Assembly (NCBI GenBank): GCA_030765065.1
Contig: CM060990.1
Coordinates: 4,644,001 to 4,708,000 of the forward strand
DNA: 64,000 bases
DNA from: Deroplatys truncata
Lineage: Eukaryota; Arthropoda; Insecta; Mantodea; Mantidae
Reading direction: 5' to 3'
In this document: piece after piece, positions 10,365 through 21,101 of the stretch
Layout: each line of letters opens with the position of its first letter
Position numbering within the stretch: the stretch's first letter is position 1
Notes under the pieces: generated by a model
The model's input: only the letters and a program-made list of their open reading frames with translations
Told to the model about the DNA's origin: nothing
Databases searched by the model: none
Program-made: the position numbers and the translations under genes

Positions 10365-11256
10365 GCCATTGTTTTTACCTTTATACTTGTTGAACAAGGA
10401 TAGGAGTATAAGTCCAAGTGTCGATGCTGTCGGAGCTGGAATGTTGAACTGCGTGCTGATGGTGCGACAATAACCGTGTGTAAACTCGTCGAGAGGAAGG
10501 AGATCCATGTTAGCGCGGATGCATGTTAGCGAGCAGGCTTTAAGAATACGACTGAGAATGAAGGAAGGGAGTGCGAAGGATGAAAGGTTGGGAAAGCAGG
10601 AGGGGGATTTACGTCACAACATGGCCGCTGCGATTAAGGTTGTAAAAAGTGTACGTGCGCAGTGATATTCTTATGGGAACGGATGTTTAATTAGCACGAA
10701 ATGTTTTAAATGCGGTTAGGTGGGTTCCGGTTAGGAAAATTGTTGCCTATCGAAAACGGATGTTTGCGGTGGGTGAATGGTGAGAGCGGAAGTGCACCGG
10801 AAAAGGATGTGATTACAACTCGGGAAATGGTGGTGAGATAACCCGCTGGTTTTTTTTTTCTAATTAGGCATATAACTGGAGTGCGCAGGCGGAAACTGCG
10901 GTAGCGATAAGGTCGCATTTAAAAGGCAGGCTGCGATAATGCGTTTGCCGAAGTGAGAATTGTGTGTTTGAATGCGGTGTATTGAAGGAAGTGCATGTCT
11001 ATAATAGACATACGACTTTATGCGTAATACTTGCACATGAAAAAGCCGAATTGCGAGTGATTTGATGAGAAGGTAATTTGATTGACGTAGTGATATTGCA
11101 CAAATACATTCGCGCAAAAAATCACTATAGCGTTGACTTTAGCTGTTGGAGAGAATATAACATAAAAGTGGGTGCAAATACAGCACTTTGTAGGTCGCAT
11201 AGAAAAAGTGTTGGTTTGTGAGAGAAGGCGTTGTTTAACGAGGCCCTTGTACCACG
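10365..11256 (+). other. Leader region upstream of the polymerase
   Basis: About 0.9 kb without a supported gene. It holds an ACATGGCCGC word near 10610 and a TTTAAAAGG word near 10918 that could act as a TATA variant. Short open frames here are unsupported. Confidence 0.4.
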
Positions 11257-14200
11257 ATGGAGGCGGAACCGGGGGTGAGCGAGGACGTGCAGTCGAGGTT
11301 CGAAATTATATCGCATAGTGAGAGAAGGATGAAAAGGCTTTTCTCCGGCTTTACAGAAACCAAAGTAACGGTGATCCCGGGACCGAAAATGCAAACCCGG
11401 AGCAATGGGTAACGCTGTTGATTAATGACATCGTAAATTTCGCAAAGGAAAACCTGCTAGAGAACGAACCGGGATATTTAGGCATAAGCATTTCGGACGA
11501 CGAGCAACCGGCAAAGCCGTTCAATATGAGCGTTAGACGGGTGGAACAAGTGAACGGCGATGCTGTTGTAAAATGTATCGAAAAAGTTATGCAGAGCAAT
11601 CAACAGTTCTTGCTAGGTGGTCCGCTGAAAATAACTTTTGTGTGGACCAAGGAGGTCTCGGGTTCGTGCTACAAACCGTGCGATGCGTGTAGAGCAAATA
11701 AAGGGATCATAGAGATTACGAACAAAGACCACCTGTGCTTAGCAAGAGCCATTGCTGTGTGCAACGCTAAGGTGGATGGCGACGTCAATATTGACGCCAT
11801 TAGACGCTTTGAATATCTGCAGAAGCAAAAGGCTCTAGCCTTGTGCGAGAGAATAGGAAAAATGGATGACAGATTTACTATAGACGACGCGAGGCGCTTT
11901 GACTCCGTGTTAAAGGGATACGCCGTTACGGTTTTCGGAGATCACACCGGAAAACACCTGTTGTATGCATCAGATAAGGAATGCGATAAACACATTGACG
12001 TCATGTTCCACGAGGGGCACTTTAACGCCATCGTGAACATGCAAATGTGTTTTAAATGCACGTGGTATTGCCGCCAGTGTCACGTCCCCTGGCGGCGCAA
12101 AAAGGAATTTCATAGATGTGACGCCCAGTGTTCAAAGTGTCACCAGCAGTGCGCCAAGACCTATGACACTTACGTACACTGCGGGGCGTGTAACCGCGAG
12201 TTTAAGGGGCCGACAAGTTTTGCGAACCACGCGAAAAAAGACGCGTTTTACCTGAAGGCGTTGTCGGTGTGCGACGTGGAAAAAGTATGCAGGTCTTGCA
12301 ATAAGTTGGTGAACTTGAGACACCGAAAAGGGGCCCACCAGTGCGGAGAAATATTTTGCTCTAATTGCAAGGTTCACGCGAACGGGAATCACATGTGCTA
12401 CATGCAACCGTACTGTTCACCGAGCAAGAGAAACCGCTTCGTGTTCATGTTCATAGATTTCGAATGCACGCAAGACACGGCATACGTGGACAAAGAAAAC
12501 ACTTACGAGCACGTTCCAAATTTATGCGTGCTTTACCAAGCGTGCCCCCTGTGCATAGACGAATGCGAAAAGATGGCGTATTGCACCGAGAGCGGTACGA
12601 AAGAACACGTTTTCACCGACGACCCGGTGAAGCAGTTGTTTGACCACGTGACGCAGCCGAGGTTCGAAGCCTGGGACGTCGTGCTGGTAGCGCACAACAT
12701 GCGCGCCTACGACGGACAATTTCTATTGAAATACATGGTGGGCACTCTAAAGTGGACGCCCGAGCTGATCATGAACGATACCAAGATCTACCAAATGAAG
12801 CACGGTGACGTCACGTTTCTAGACTCGCTCAACTTCATTCCCATGCCGCTGGCTCGTTTTCCCAAGACCTTTGGATTGAAGGAGAGCAAAGGTTATTTTC
12901 CATACCTCTTCAACACGAAGGAAAACGAACATTACGTGGGTTCGATTCCCGATAGAAAAAACTACTGCCCGAACGGCATGTCGGTGGAGGGAAGGAAGGC
13001 CTTCGAGCGGTGGCACGACGAAAGGGTGTCCTCGGGGTACGTGTTCGACATGAAACGGGAAATGGTGACATACTGTAAGATGGACGTGTTTCTGATGAGC
13101 CGGGGAGTTTGCAAGTTCAGGAGAGAATTCCAGGACGAGACCGGAATCGATCCGTTCCGAGAGTGCGTCACCATCGCGCATGCATGCATGTGCGTGTACC
13201 GAAAGCGGTTTATGCCGCGCGACAAGATAGCGCTGCTGCCGACCGGCGGATACCGCCTGGCGGACAAGCAGTCGCGCAGGCGTGCATATGGCTGTCTTGG
13301 GTGGAGGCGCAGAATAACACCACCATCGAGCACGCCCTGAGGGGCCGCGAAGTGAAGGTTTTGGGGCACAAGGTGGACGGCGATGCGAAGCAGGTTTTTT
13401 TCTTTCACGGCTGTTGGTATCACGGCTGCAAGCGATGTTTTCACAATCGCCACGCAGTTCTGTATAACACGGGAAAAGAAACGATGGCCGGTAGGTACGA
13501 GAGCACCGTCAGCATTTCGACCAAGATCCGAAACGCCGGATATGACGTGATGGAGATGTGGGAGTGCGAATTCCACGCGATGACGAAGGCCGACCCCCAA
13601 CTGGCGGCATTTGTGAAGGCCTTCCCCCACCCAGAACCGCTCAATCCCAGGGACGCCTTCTTCGGAGGGCGCACCAACTGCACCAAGACTTACGCCGAGG
13701 CCGCGGGCGACACGAAGATGTTCTACCTGGACGTGTACTCCCTGTAACCCTTCGTGAACAAGACGAAGCCTTACCCAGTGGGGCACCAGAAGATCCACTT
13801 GGATCGGTTTCCCGACCTCGAGGATATACAGGGGGATTGATCAAATGTACCGTGTTGCCTCCAAACGCCCTGTATCATGCCGTGCTGCCGGCTCGCATCA
13901 ACGGCATGCTGATGTTCGCCCTGTGCCGTGCAATTGCGGAGGCGGAAAGCACAGAGCGATGCATTCACCCGCAGGACGAGAGGTGTCTGACGGGGACGTG
14001 GGTCCTGGACGAGGTGAAGGTGGCCCTGCAAGAGGGTACCGGCTGCTGCGCGTGTACGAAATATGGGAGTACGACATGGTGCGGCACGATCCGGTGTCGG
14101 GCGCAAAGGGGCTCTTCGAGGACTACGTCAACCAGTTCTTGAAGATCAAGACCGAAGCCTCCGGTTGGCCGTCTGACTGCGACTCGCCCGAGAAGAAGGA

Positions 14201-15029
14201 GGAGTACGTGCAGAGATTTCTGGAACGAGAAGGCGTCACTCTGGACCCTAACGCCATAGCCTCGAACCCGGGCAGGCGCGAGCTCGCCAAGCTCATGCTC
14301 AACTCCTTCTGGGGCAAGATGGGGCAGAGGGACAACCTGCCCACGTGCAAACTCGTCGATCGGTACGACAGGCTCGTCGAACTGCTCAACGACCCCGCCG
14401 TGGAGGTGCAGACCTACCTCCCGGCCATGGACGAAGTGATGGTCGTGGTGTGGAGGTACGTCGACCAGAGCCCCAGGATGAACCCCACGGGCAACGCTGT
14501 GGTGGCCGCGTACACGACCGCGCACGCGCGCGTGCAGCTCTACGCGTACCTGCGCGCGTTGGGGGACCGGGTCTGCTACTTCGATACGGACTCGGTGATC
14601 GCGACGTACGCGCCGGGCCAGTGGATGCCGACCGTGGGCCGCTTTCTCGGCGACATGACCGACGAGCTGGAAAAGTACGGCAAGGGCGCCTACGTTTCCC
14701 GGTTCGCCTCCACGGGCCCGAAGAGCTATTGCCTGGAAATCAAGTGTCCGGAGACGCACCAGACGTTCTCGGTGTGCAAGGTGAAGGGCATCACCTTGAA
14801 TTCCTGCAATCTGGAGCGCGTGAACGCGGACGTGATTCGAGACCTGGTGCTGATGGATAATGCCAAGAGGGTGACGCTCCAGGGTACTCAGATATCGAGA
14901 AAACCTCTCTGGACTTTGGTCACCGAGCCCTGCACCAAGACCTTCAGGATGGTGGTCAACAAGCGCGTGCTCGCCGACAACTACGACTCTTATCCCTACG
15001 GATTCAAGAGAGGGTGCGCGCTTAAATGA
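11257..15029 (+). pseudogene. pPolB: Protein-primed DNA polymerase B, broken (element 1)
   Basis: Homologous along its whole length to the polymerase of element 2. The likely start is ATG 11257. The order is: amino-terminal region, Cys/His-rich zinc-binding stretches (about 12050-12400), exonuclease block FMFIDFECTQ near 12445, an exonuclease II region with YDGQFLLKYM near 12710, a FFHGCWYHGC insert near 13400, the palm block ending at a YSL near 13740, KLMLNSFWGK near 14290, and catalytic CYFDTDSV near 14575. Breaks seen by comparison: frame changes near 11385, 13272, 13830 and 14036, and an in-frame TAA at 13745-13747 inside the motif A region. The gene would copy the linear element from its protein-bound ends. 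The 3' half is much more GC-rich than the surroundings. No functional enzyme can be made from this copy. Confidence 0.92.
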
Positions 15030-15075
15030 GGCGCCAAGAGCCCTCGCAGACCATTTCGAACCCGGGACCCGCACG

Positions 15076-15693
15076 ATGCGCCCACCGCGCAGCCTTAGAC
15101 GATTCGAGTTTCCCAGCACGATGTTGGTCGCGGGGCCGTCGCGCTGCGGAAAGTCCACCTTCGTGAAGAATCTGATTCGCAACACCGACGAGGTGCTATG
15201 GTGCCACCCGCCGGAGTATTGGCCGAGACTGGAAGCCCTACCGATAGAGTGCGAGACGTACGCCGGCGTGCCCGAGCTAAGTGACGTGGGCGAGAACCAC
15301 CTTGTGGTCCTGGACGACCTCATGTTCGAGGGTGGGGGTTCGAACGTGTCCAATTTTTTCACAAGAGACTCGCACCACAAGCGCTTCGGAATCGTGTACA
15401 TTCTGCAGAACGTTTTCCCGCAGGGACAAAAGTTTCGAACGATATCTCTGAACGCAAACTACATCGTGGCGTTCAAGAGCAACAAGGATAAGATGCAAAT
15501 AGAGCGACTGTGCCAACAGATCGAACCGAGGAACTCAAGGTTTCTGCTGGAGGCCTTCGAAAAGGCGACCGAACACCCGCACGGGTATCTGGTGCTCGAC
15601 TGCACGCAGTACACGCCCGACCGTTACAGGTATCGAACGGGCGTGCTGCCGGGCGAAACGCTCTCGTATTTCGTTCCCAACGAACGACGATGA
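15076..15693 (+). CDS. FtsK/HerA-type DNA packaging ATPase (element 1)
   Basis: 205 residues and open. Walker A is GPSRCGKST at residues 20-28. Walker B is LVVLDD at about residues 76-81. The TRDSHHKRFGIVYILQNVF segment follows, and the IERLCQQI region lies near the end. This is the A32-like genome-packaging ATPase of Polintons, which would pump DNA into the capsid. Compared with element 2 it lacks about eight residues between Walker A and the LWCHPPEY segment, probably a short in-frame deletion in a surface loop. The start is supported by the matching MxxPRxLRRFEFPST beginning in both copies. It lies 46 bases after the polymerase stop. Confidence 0.92.
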   Translation: MRPPRSLRRFEFPSTMLVAGPSRCGKSTFVKNLIRNTDEVLWCHPPEYWPRLEALPIECETYAGVPELSDVGENHLVVLDDLMFEGGGSNVSNFFTRDSHHKRFGIVYILQNVFPQGQKFRTISLNANYIVAFKSNKDKMQIERLCQQIEPRNSRFLLEAFEKATEHPHGYLVLDCTQYTPDRYRYRTGVLPGETLSYFVPNERR

Positions 15694-15708
15694 GCGTTCT
15701 TTTTTTAT

Positions 15709-15755
15709 TTTAAATAAGGCGCGTCTCTCGACGACAGCGTCATTAAGGCGCAAAC
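15709..15755 (+). promoter_or_regulatory. Candidate promoter of the capsid gene block (element 1)
   Basis: An A/T box TTTTAAATAAGG begins near 15709. The word CGTCATTA lies at 15738-15745, exactly 10 bases before the next ATG. The same word at the same distance, with an upstream TAAATAAAAAG box, precedes the corresponding gene in element 2. Conservation in non-coding sequence suggests a real start site for the block that begins here. Confidence 0.45.
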
Positions 15756-16127
15756 ATGGTTCGGGGTAGGACGAGCGTTGCCAAACTCAGCAGCGCGCGC
15801 ATAGCGAGGCAGCACGGAAATCTGACCGTCTTGGCCAAGGCGAAGCCTGCCATGCGCCAGAACGTGTTGAAAAACGCGAACGGAGATCTGATCAAAGCCA
15901 TTTGCGAATGCATGCTCAACGTGTGCAGAGGTCACGTGCAACTACCCGCCAGATGCTTGAATCGCTTAAAAGGGCATAAATTGGCTTGGAGGAAGTTAAT
16001 CGACAGGAAGGTGTCGCTGAAGAACAAGAAGAAAATTTTGATTCAGAAAGGAGGATTTTTACCGGCGTTTCTTCTACCCATACTGGCTTCACTGGGTGGC
16101 GCGCTCGTGTCGAAACTTACAGGATGA
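15756..16127 (+). CDS. Small basic protein with hydrophobic glycine-rich C-terminus, putative virion protein
   Basis: 123 residues, very rich in Lys and Arg. It ends in a strongly conserved segment, KGGFLPAFLLP followed by LASLGGALVSKL, which would form an amphipathic or membrane-inserting helix. Element 2 encodes an equal-length homologue. Proteins of this kind in Polinton-like viruses have been compared with small adenovirus core or membrane-active proteins (pX or pVI-like). That role is inference. It is the first gene of the tightly overlapping block; its stop overlaps the next ATG as ATGA. Confidence 0.8.
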   Translation: MVRGRTSVAKLSSARIARQHGNLTVLAKAKPAMRQNVLKNANGDLIKAICECMLNVCRGHVQLPARCLNRLKGHKLAWRKLIDRKVSLKNKKKILIQKGGFLPAFLLPILASLGGALVSKLTG

Positions 16128-16555
16128 AACTTGCGAGGCAGATCGTCGTGGCTCCGCAGCCGAAAACCGTAGAAAAGCTTCACCTCATCGATAAAACCAT
16201 AGGTCGGCTGGCCAAAGAAATGCAGGACCTTCAGCGCAAAAAGAAAGTATCTGCCGACGAAAAGTGGCGGTTAATGAAATATAAATTGGGAAACTATCTG
16301 GATCTCGTGTCACAAGTGAGACAGCCCTACCTTCGCGATAGCGAAAGTGACGACGACGCCGTCGAGGACGACGTTCACCTTCTCGAAGACGTGCGCGTAA
16401 AGATGGAGAAGCCGGGACCGCCTAGAACCGCGCTACCGAACCCCTACTCGCCGGAGAACAGGAAGAAAAGGCCGTCTGCTTCCTCGCCCAAGAGGAAACC
16501 GAGCAGACCCACCTATAACCTTCGCTTGCGAAACTGGCAAACCCTTTACAAGTAA
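16124..16555 (+). CDS. Basic protein with acidic centre, conserved, unknown function (element 1)
   Basis: 143 residues. The start at 16124 overlaps the preceding stop as ATGA, and the start of the element 2 homologue falls at the same place. The conserved amino-terminal half (QIVVAPQPKTVEKLH and the SADEKWRL segment) looks helical. A Ser/Asp/Glu-rich stretch follows, and the tail is rich in Pro, Lys and Arg. It lies immediately before the integrase with only three bases between stop and start. Position and charge suggest a DNA-associated virion or integration accessory protein. No family is recognised. Confidence 0.75.
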   Translation: MKLARQIVVAPQPKTVEKLHLIDKTIGRLAKEMQDLQRKKKVSADEKWRLMKYKLGNYLDLVSQVRQPYLRDSESDDDAVEDDVHLLEDVRVKMEKPGPPRTALPNPYSPENRKKRPSASSPKRKPSRPTYNLRLRNWQTLYK

Positions 16556-16558
16556 GCG

Positions 16559-17613
16559 ATGAAGCAATGGAAGGCGATACGTCGGTATTATGCAAAACCG
16601 GAACACCCCGCGGGGTTCGGCTCGGTGAGCGCTCTCCGAAAGGCCACGGGCAAATCGAAGGCCGACGTCCAATCGTTTCTTCGAAGCCAGGACAGTTACA
16701 CGTTGCATAAACAGGTGCGCAAGCGATTTCCAACGCGATACTACCACGTGACCAATATGAACGATCTTTGGGAGGCGGACCTCAACGCCATAAACAGCAT
16801 CAAGGAGCATAACGCACCTTACGCGTACATTCTCACCGTCATCGACGTCTTCTCCAAGTATGCTTGGGCCGTGCCTCTCAAAACGAAACTGGGATCCGAG
16901 GTGACGCAGGCGTTTCGCTCCATATTCTCCGAACGCGTCCCCCGGGTTCTGCAGACCGACAAGGGAACGGAGTTTACCAACAAAACCTTTCGCGACTTTG
17001 TCAACAAACACGGCGTGCTTCATTACACCACCAAGAATAATGTCAAAGCCAGCGTGGTGAACGCTTCAACCGCACTCTCAAGACGAAGATGTGGAAATAT
17101 TTCACCTACACGAACCGCTACAGATACGTAGAGGTGCTCCCGGCACTGCTGCAGTCGTACAACGGTTCGTATCACAGGTCCATCAAAATGGCACCCAAGG
17201 CCGTGAACGACACCAACATCGTGCAAGAGTACCACAATCTCTACGACGACAGGCGCATTCCCCTCGAAGCGCCGCCCAAATACTCTGTCGGAGATCACGT
17301 GCGCATATCCAAGGAAAAAATGAAATTCGATAAGGGATACGAGCAGAACTGGACAGACGAAATCTTCGTGATCGACAAGGTCGTGCGCGGGCGGCCGGTG
17401 GTATATAAGCTCAAGGATCTCGCCGGAGAGGACATAGACGGCAACTTTTACACCCAAGAGTTGCAAAAGGTGGAGCTTCCTCAAACGTTCAAAATCGATC
17501 GCGTCCTGCAAACCAAGGGGCGCGGGGCGAACAAACAACTTTTGGTCAAGTGGAAGGGATATCCTGCCAAATTTAACTCGTGGGTTCAGGCTTCGAACAT
17601 CGCTTCGATATGA
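16559..17613 (+). pseudogene. INT: Retrovirus-like integrase with chromodomain, frameshifted (element 1)
   Basis: Two open pieces, 16559-17131 and about 17089-17613, together match the intact integrase of element 2. The first catalytic Asp is in LWEADLN and the second in LQTDKGTEF. The frame is lost by a one-base deletion at 17059/17060, exactly in the codon of the catalytic Glu. The second piece carries the carboxy-terminal binding region and a chromodomain-like end (LVKWKGYPAKFNSW). The enzyme would insert the element and create the 6-base duplication. This copy is inactive. Its stop overlaps the next ATG as ATGA at 17610. Confidence 0.9.
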
Positions 17614-18747
17614 TCAAGACCGAGGCCTTCTCGCTCACGCTCGTGAGCAACGCGTCCATGGATCACCTTACCGACAACACCACTTCCGAATTTTCCAGCA
17701 TATTGCCAGAGCGAATCGTGCTGCAGGGAGAGTGGGAAGTGGCCCTGCAAAAGGTGAGGTTTTCCGTGAAATTCTACAACGTTTCTGAAGGCGACGCGCA
17801 GCTCATCGGCACCAAGTACACCATGACGCGACTGCCCACGCATTCGAAATTTAGCTTGCAAATGCCCCCGGGCATCGTGCACGACCCTAAATACCTCGTC
17901 AGCCGCACGAACGCCGCCATCGAACAAAATTTGCACGTGGAAAACTTTTTCCTTTACAACGAGCGCAAAAGAACGGTAAGCGTCAATGCTGCAGCCGCGC
18001 ATGCGCAGCAACTTCCCGACATTCCTTTTGACGGTTTCGTGGAGAACGTCGTCCGTGTCGCAAAGGCCACGGTTCCCGGCGAAGCGATGTTGGGCGACGC
18101 ACCGGGTAAACCTAAGCCGACGAGAACGCCCAAACCACCTACCCCAAGGCCCAGGCCTGGCGCAACACAACATCCGCCAAAGCCGCAGGGCTCTGCCAAA
18201 CCGCAACCGCCGCGCATCCCCCATCCGCTGCTGCACAGCAGCCTAAACCGGAGGAGTCCGTTCCTTCCACACCAACTGCCGAAGACGCACATCCGGAGCC
18301 TTCGGAGACCGCAGCAATTCCCGATTCACCAGCGGGTACCGACCCACTTCATCGCATTCACAGCTTGCTGCTGTCGCCCGCCATGGCCAAGATGCTGGGT
18401 TTCGAACCCTACACCAACATCATCCTGCAGAAAGAGCCCAAACACCCCGTAGACCCGTACATGGGTTCCCTTACGAAACGTTTATCTACTGTAATCTGGT
18501 ATCACCGCTAGTGGTGGGCGACACATTTGTCCAAGTGATTGAGAGCGTGGCGGTGGAATACGAAAAAAGCAACAATACGTACATGTCCGACGAAAAGTCC
18601 TTCTTTCCTCTAAACTGGGTACCGCTCATCACGCAAGACTTCAAAACTGTCAACATAGATTTAAGGAACGGTTATGGCGATCTCCTGCCATTTGCCGACG
18701 GTTTATCCTCCAATATAGTTCTCACCTTCCGACCAAAGCAACAGTAA
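17610..18747 (+). pseudogene. mCP: Penton-like minor capsid protein, frameshifted (element 1)
   Basis: It starts with the same MIKT...FS..LVSNASM segment as element 2. The amino-terminal single-jelly-roll-like region (residues 1-160) is open. It is followed by a Pro-rich linker that differs in length and frame from element 2. The reading frame changes once within 18130-18340 and again near 18463 (one base short in the YMG...Y region); the last part, 18511-18747, is open. The family forms the vertex capsomers of Polinton virions. The stop and the next start share a base as TAATG. Confidence 0.85.
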
Positions 18748-19178
18748 TGGACGTGCACACGGTCACTCAATACTATCTCAATCAAGCTGGTGGCGCGCTA
18801 GACCATAGGGATTTCGCTCTCTATCGCGGCAGGCGCTACCAGCGAGGAAGCGGACTGTTTTCTGCGCTCGGAGGCCTTTTCAGAACCGTTCTACCCTTCC
18901 TCAAAAGCGGCGCTAAGGCGGTCTGCAAAGAGGCGCTCAAGGTGGGCGCGCACGTGCTGTCCGACGTGGCCACCAGAGGAAGACCTCCTAAGGAAGCTCT
19001 CAAGCTCAGGCTTAAGGAGGCAGGATCGAATCTCAAACGCAAGGCAGACGAAAAAATTGATTCGATTGTAGGATCGGGCATGAGACGTCTCAAGGCAATA
19101 AAACGCGCGAAACTCTCCAAGCCGAAGCAGTCGAAGCTGAAACGCGGCAGGCGAAAGGTTCAAGACGCGTTCTCATAA
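18747..19178 (+). CDS. Glycine-rich amphipathic basic virion protein (pVI/pX-like)
   Basis: 143 residues. After a short amino-terminal segment (YYLNQAGG) comes RYQRGSGLF, then a glycine-rich amphipathic stretch GGLFRTVLPFLKSGAKAV, and then a long Lys/Arg-rich tail. This pattern is common to small proteins next to the capsid genes in Polinton-like and adenovirus-like genomes, where such helices disrupt membranes or bind DNA in the core. The role here is inferred. The start is fixed by the conserved TAATG overlap with the penton gene and by the equal length in element 2. It also ends in TAATG with the major capsid gene. Confidence 0.8.
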   Translation: MDVHTVTQYYLNQAGGALDHRDFALYRGRRYQRGSGLFSALGGLFRTVLPFLKSGAKAVCKEALKVGAHVLSDVATRGRPPKEALKLRLKEAGSNLKRKADEKIDSIVGSGMRRLKAIKRAKLSKPKQSKLKRGRRKVQDAFS

Positions 19179-20464
19179 TGTCCGAAGCAGTCATCCACAT
19201 GAGTTCCGAACTCGACCTCTTCAAAGACCTCCCCGTTCAAATGAACGTGGAGGAGTCTCGGTTCGTATCCCTAAACCCTCAAAACACCATCATGAAGAAT
19301 GCTCCCATCACTTTTCATTACTCTGGAAATGCGGACGAATACCTCGACATGACTTACGTCGTCCTCGAGCTCTTCGTTCGCATCCTCGATGCCGATGGAG
19401 CGGCTCTCAAAGCCGAGGATAACGTCACTTTCGTCAACAATGCGCTAAATTCCCTGTTTCAACAAGTGGAGGTATCGCTCAATAGCGTCATCGTCTCCTT
19501 GCCACAGGCGGGATACCCCTACAGAATGTACCTCGAGACTCTTCTCAATTATTCGGAAGATGCCATGAACTCCAAGCTACAGTCCGCTCTCTGGATGAAA
19601 GACACGGCGGGTATCATGGACACGTTCACCGCCAACGCGGGGTTCTTGTATCGCAAGGGGTTCACCACCACCAGCAAGGTCGTCCAGCTCATGGCGCCCC
19701 TATCCAACGCCCTATTTAGGCAGGAATCATTGCTGCTCAACAACGTCAACGTCACCATAAAGCTCACCCCTTCCTCCAGCCAATTTCATTTGTTTTCCGA
19801 CAAGACCACCTTCAAAGGTTACGCCGATATTCAGTCCGCCACGCTACATCTAAAAACCGCTAGACCCTCGCCCACCATCAAGCTTGCTCATCAGGTAGCG
19901 CTTGCAAAGAGCAACGCAAAGTACCATCTCAAAAATGTGAGCTTTCACGCCCTCAGCATTCCCAAAGACACCAGCGCAATGACCTTTAGCGACGTCTTCA
20001 CAGGCCAAATACCCAGAAGGCTGGTGGTCGCCATGGTCTCCGACAAGGCCTACACTGGCGACGTCACCAAAAACCCCTTCAATTTCCAACATTTCCACAT
20101 GAACACATTTCAACTGTACGTCAACGGACAACCCGTTCCCTCTCAACCCCTTCAACCCGACTTTGATAAGGGACACTACATGCAATGCTTTCAAACCCTC
20201 CAAGACGGTCTCGGCATTCATTTCAAAGACGAGGGGCACTCCATCTCCAGACAAGCCTATACCCACGGTTACACCGTCATGGCTTTCGATCTCACTGCCG
20301 ACATGAGCGCAAACGAATCTTACATCTCCGGGCAGCGCCACGGTTCCGTGTCTATAAGAGTCGGTTTTGCCAAACAGCTGGCAGAACCAGTCGTTCTTCT
20401 CCTATTGCCGGAAATACTTCGCACCCTAGAAATCGACGCCAATAGGTCCATTCTCATATCATGA
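19178..20464 (+). CDS. MCP: Major capsid protein, double jelly roll (element 1)
   Basis: 428 residues, intact and aligned end to end with the 428-residue protein of element 2. Recognisable Polinton capsid segments are SELDLFKDLPVQ at the start, NAPITFHYSGNADEYLD near residue 48, NNALNSLFQQVEVSLN near 88, YPYRMYLETLLNYS near 108 and FYVNGQ-like FQLYVNGQPVPS near 308. The family forms hexon-like trimers that tile the icosahedral shell. It is the best preserved gene of an otherwise broken element. The start overlaps the previous stop (TAATG) and the stop overlaps the protease start (ATGA). Confidence 0.93.
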   Translation: MSEAVIHMSSELDLFKDLPVQMNVEESRFVSLNPQNTIMKNAPITFHYSGNADEYLDMTYVVLELFVRILDADGAALKAEDNVTFVNNALNSLFQQVEVSLNSVIVSLPQAGYPYRMYLETLLNYSEDAMNSKLQSALWMKDTAGIMDTFTANAGFLYRKGFTTTSKVVQLMAPLSNALFRQESLLLNNVNVTIKLTPSSSQFHLFSDKTTFKGYADIQSATLHLKTARPSPTIKLAHQVALAKSNAKYHLKNVSFHALSIPKDTSAMTFSDVFTGQIPRRLVVAMVSDKAYTGDVTKNPFNFQHFHMNTFQLYVNGQPVPSQPLQPDFDKGHYMQCFQTLQDGLGIHFKDEGHSISRQAYTHGYTVMAFDLTADMSANESYISGQRHGSVSIRVGFAKQLAEPVVLLLLPEILRTLEIDANRSILIS

Positions 20465-21061
20465 ACTCCCATCAAATAGACCGCTTTCTATCCTCCTGCC
20501 CCTCAACGCGCCCTCACTTTTTAGGCGTTTTCGCCTGCGATACGCTACCCGCAGTAACCACCCGTCGTAAACTTCCGTTTGCCTTAGTCGTTAACACCGA
20601 TCCCATCACCCTGCCAGGCAAGCACTGGGTTTGCATCTTTGTCGCACACAGCGGTCATGGAGAGTATTTCGACAGCTACGGTCTTGCTCCCCTATCGCCT
20701 CATTTTCTAAAGTTTCTCAACGGCTCCTCCGGTAACCGCTGGTCGCACAATGCCAGAAGATTGCAAGGGTATGATAGCACCACGTGCGGTCATTACGTCA
20801 TCGATTATCTCACCCACCGCTGCTCAGGCCTTCCCAAAAACGCCTTCTTTTCCAAATTTCATATCAGCGATTATAACCAAAACGACGCTGTCATTCAAAA
20901 CACCTACAAAGACGCATGTCTCCCCAAATGTTCCGGCGCTCTACAGTCGTGTCAACCTCTACAGGTAACGTACTTTCTGAACACCGCCTCATTTCTCTCT
21001 CCATAGTCTCTGGTGCTCATTCTCTCTCCTGTGCTTTCAGAACTCGCTCCAGCTGCTATAA
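20461..21061 (+). CDS. PRO: Adenain-like maturation protease, two exons (element 1)
   Basis: Exon 1 is 20461-20964 (168 codons) and exon 2 is 21041-21061 (six residues and TAA); the intron is 76 bases, GT...CTTTCAG. Element 2 has exactly the same exon lengths. Catalytic residues as in adenovirus proteases: His55 (GKHWVCIF), Asp71 (EYFDSYG), Gln102 (RRLQG) and Cys109 (TTCGHYV). It would cleave capsid and core precursors during virion maturation. Unspliced reading continues to 21006 with unrelated residues, which supports the intron. The stop codon sits within a TATAAAG box for the next gene. All catalytic residues are present. Confidence 0.88.
20965..21040 (+). other. Intron in the protease gene
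   Basis: GTAACG donor, pyrimidine-rich tract, TTTCAG acceptor; 76 bases. The corresponding intron in element 2 is 81 bases at the same codon boundary. Confidence 0.8.
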
Positions 21062-21063
21062 AG
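21057..21063 (+). promoter_or_regulatory. TATA box overlapping the protease stop
   Basis: CTATAAA spans the protease stop and lies about 40 bases before the ATG of the PC4-like gene. Element 2 has TATAAAAA at the same place. Confidence 0.5.
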
Positions 21064-21101
21064 CGCCATGCGCGTGCCGCCGGCCTTATTCGCAGTGAGA
21101 C

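Noticed and set aside
13965..15401. A 478-codon open frame antisense to the polymerase, and similar long frames at 35439-36569 (+) and 35542-36756 (-)
   Set aside because: These are shadow frames in the GC-rich polymerase 3' halves, where stops are rare in all frames.
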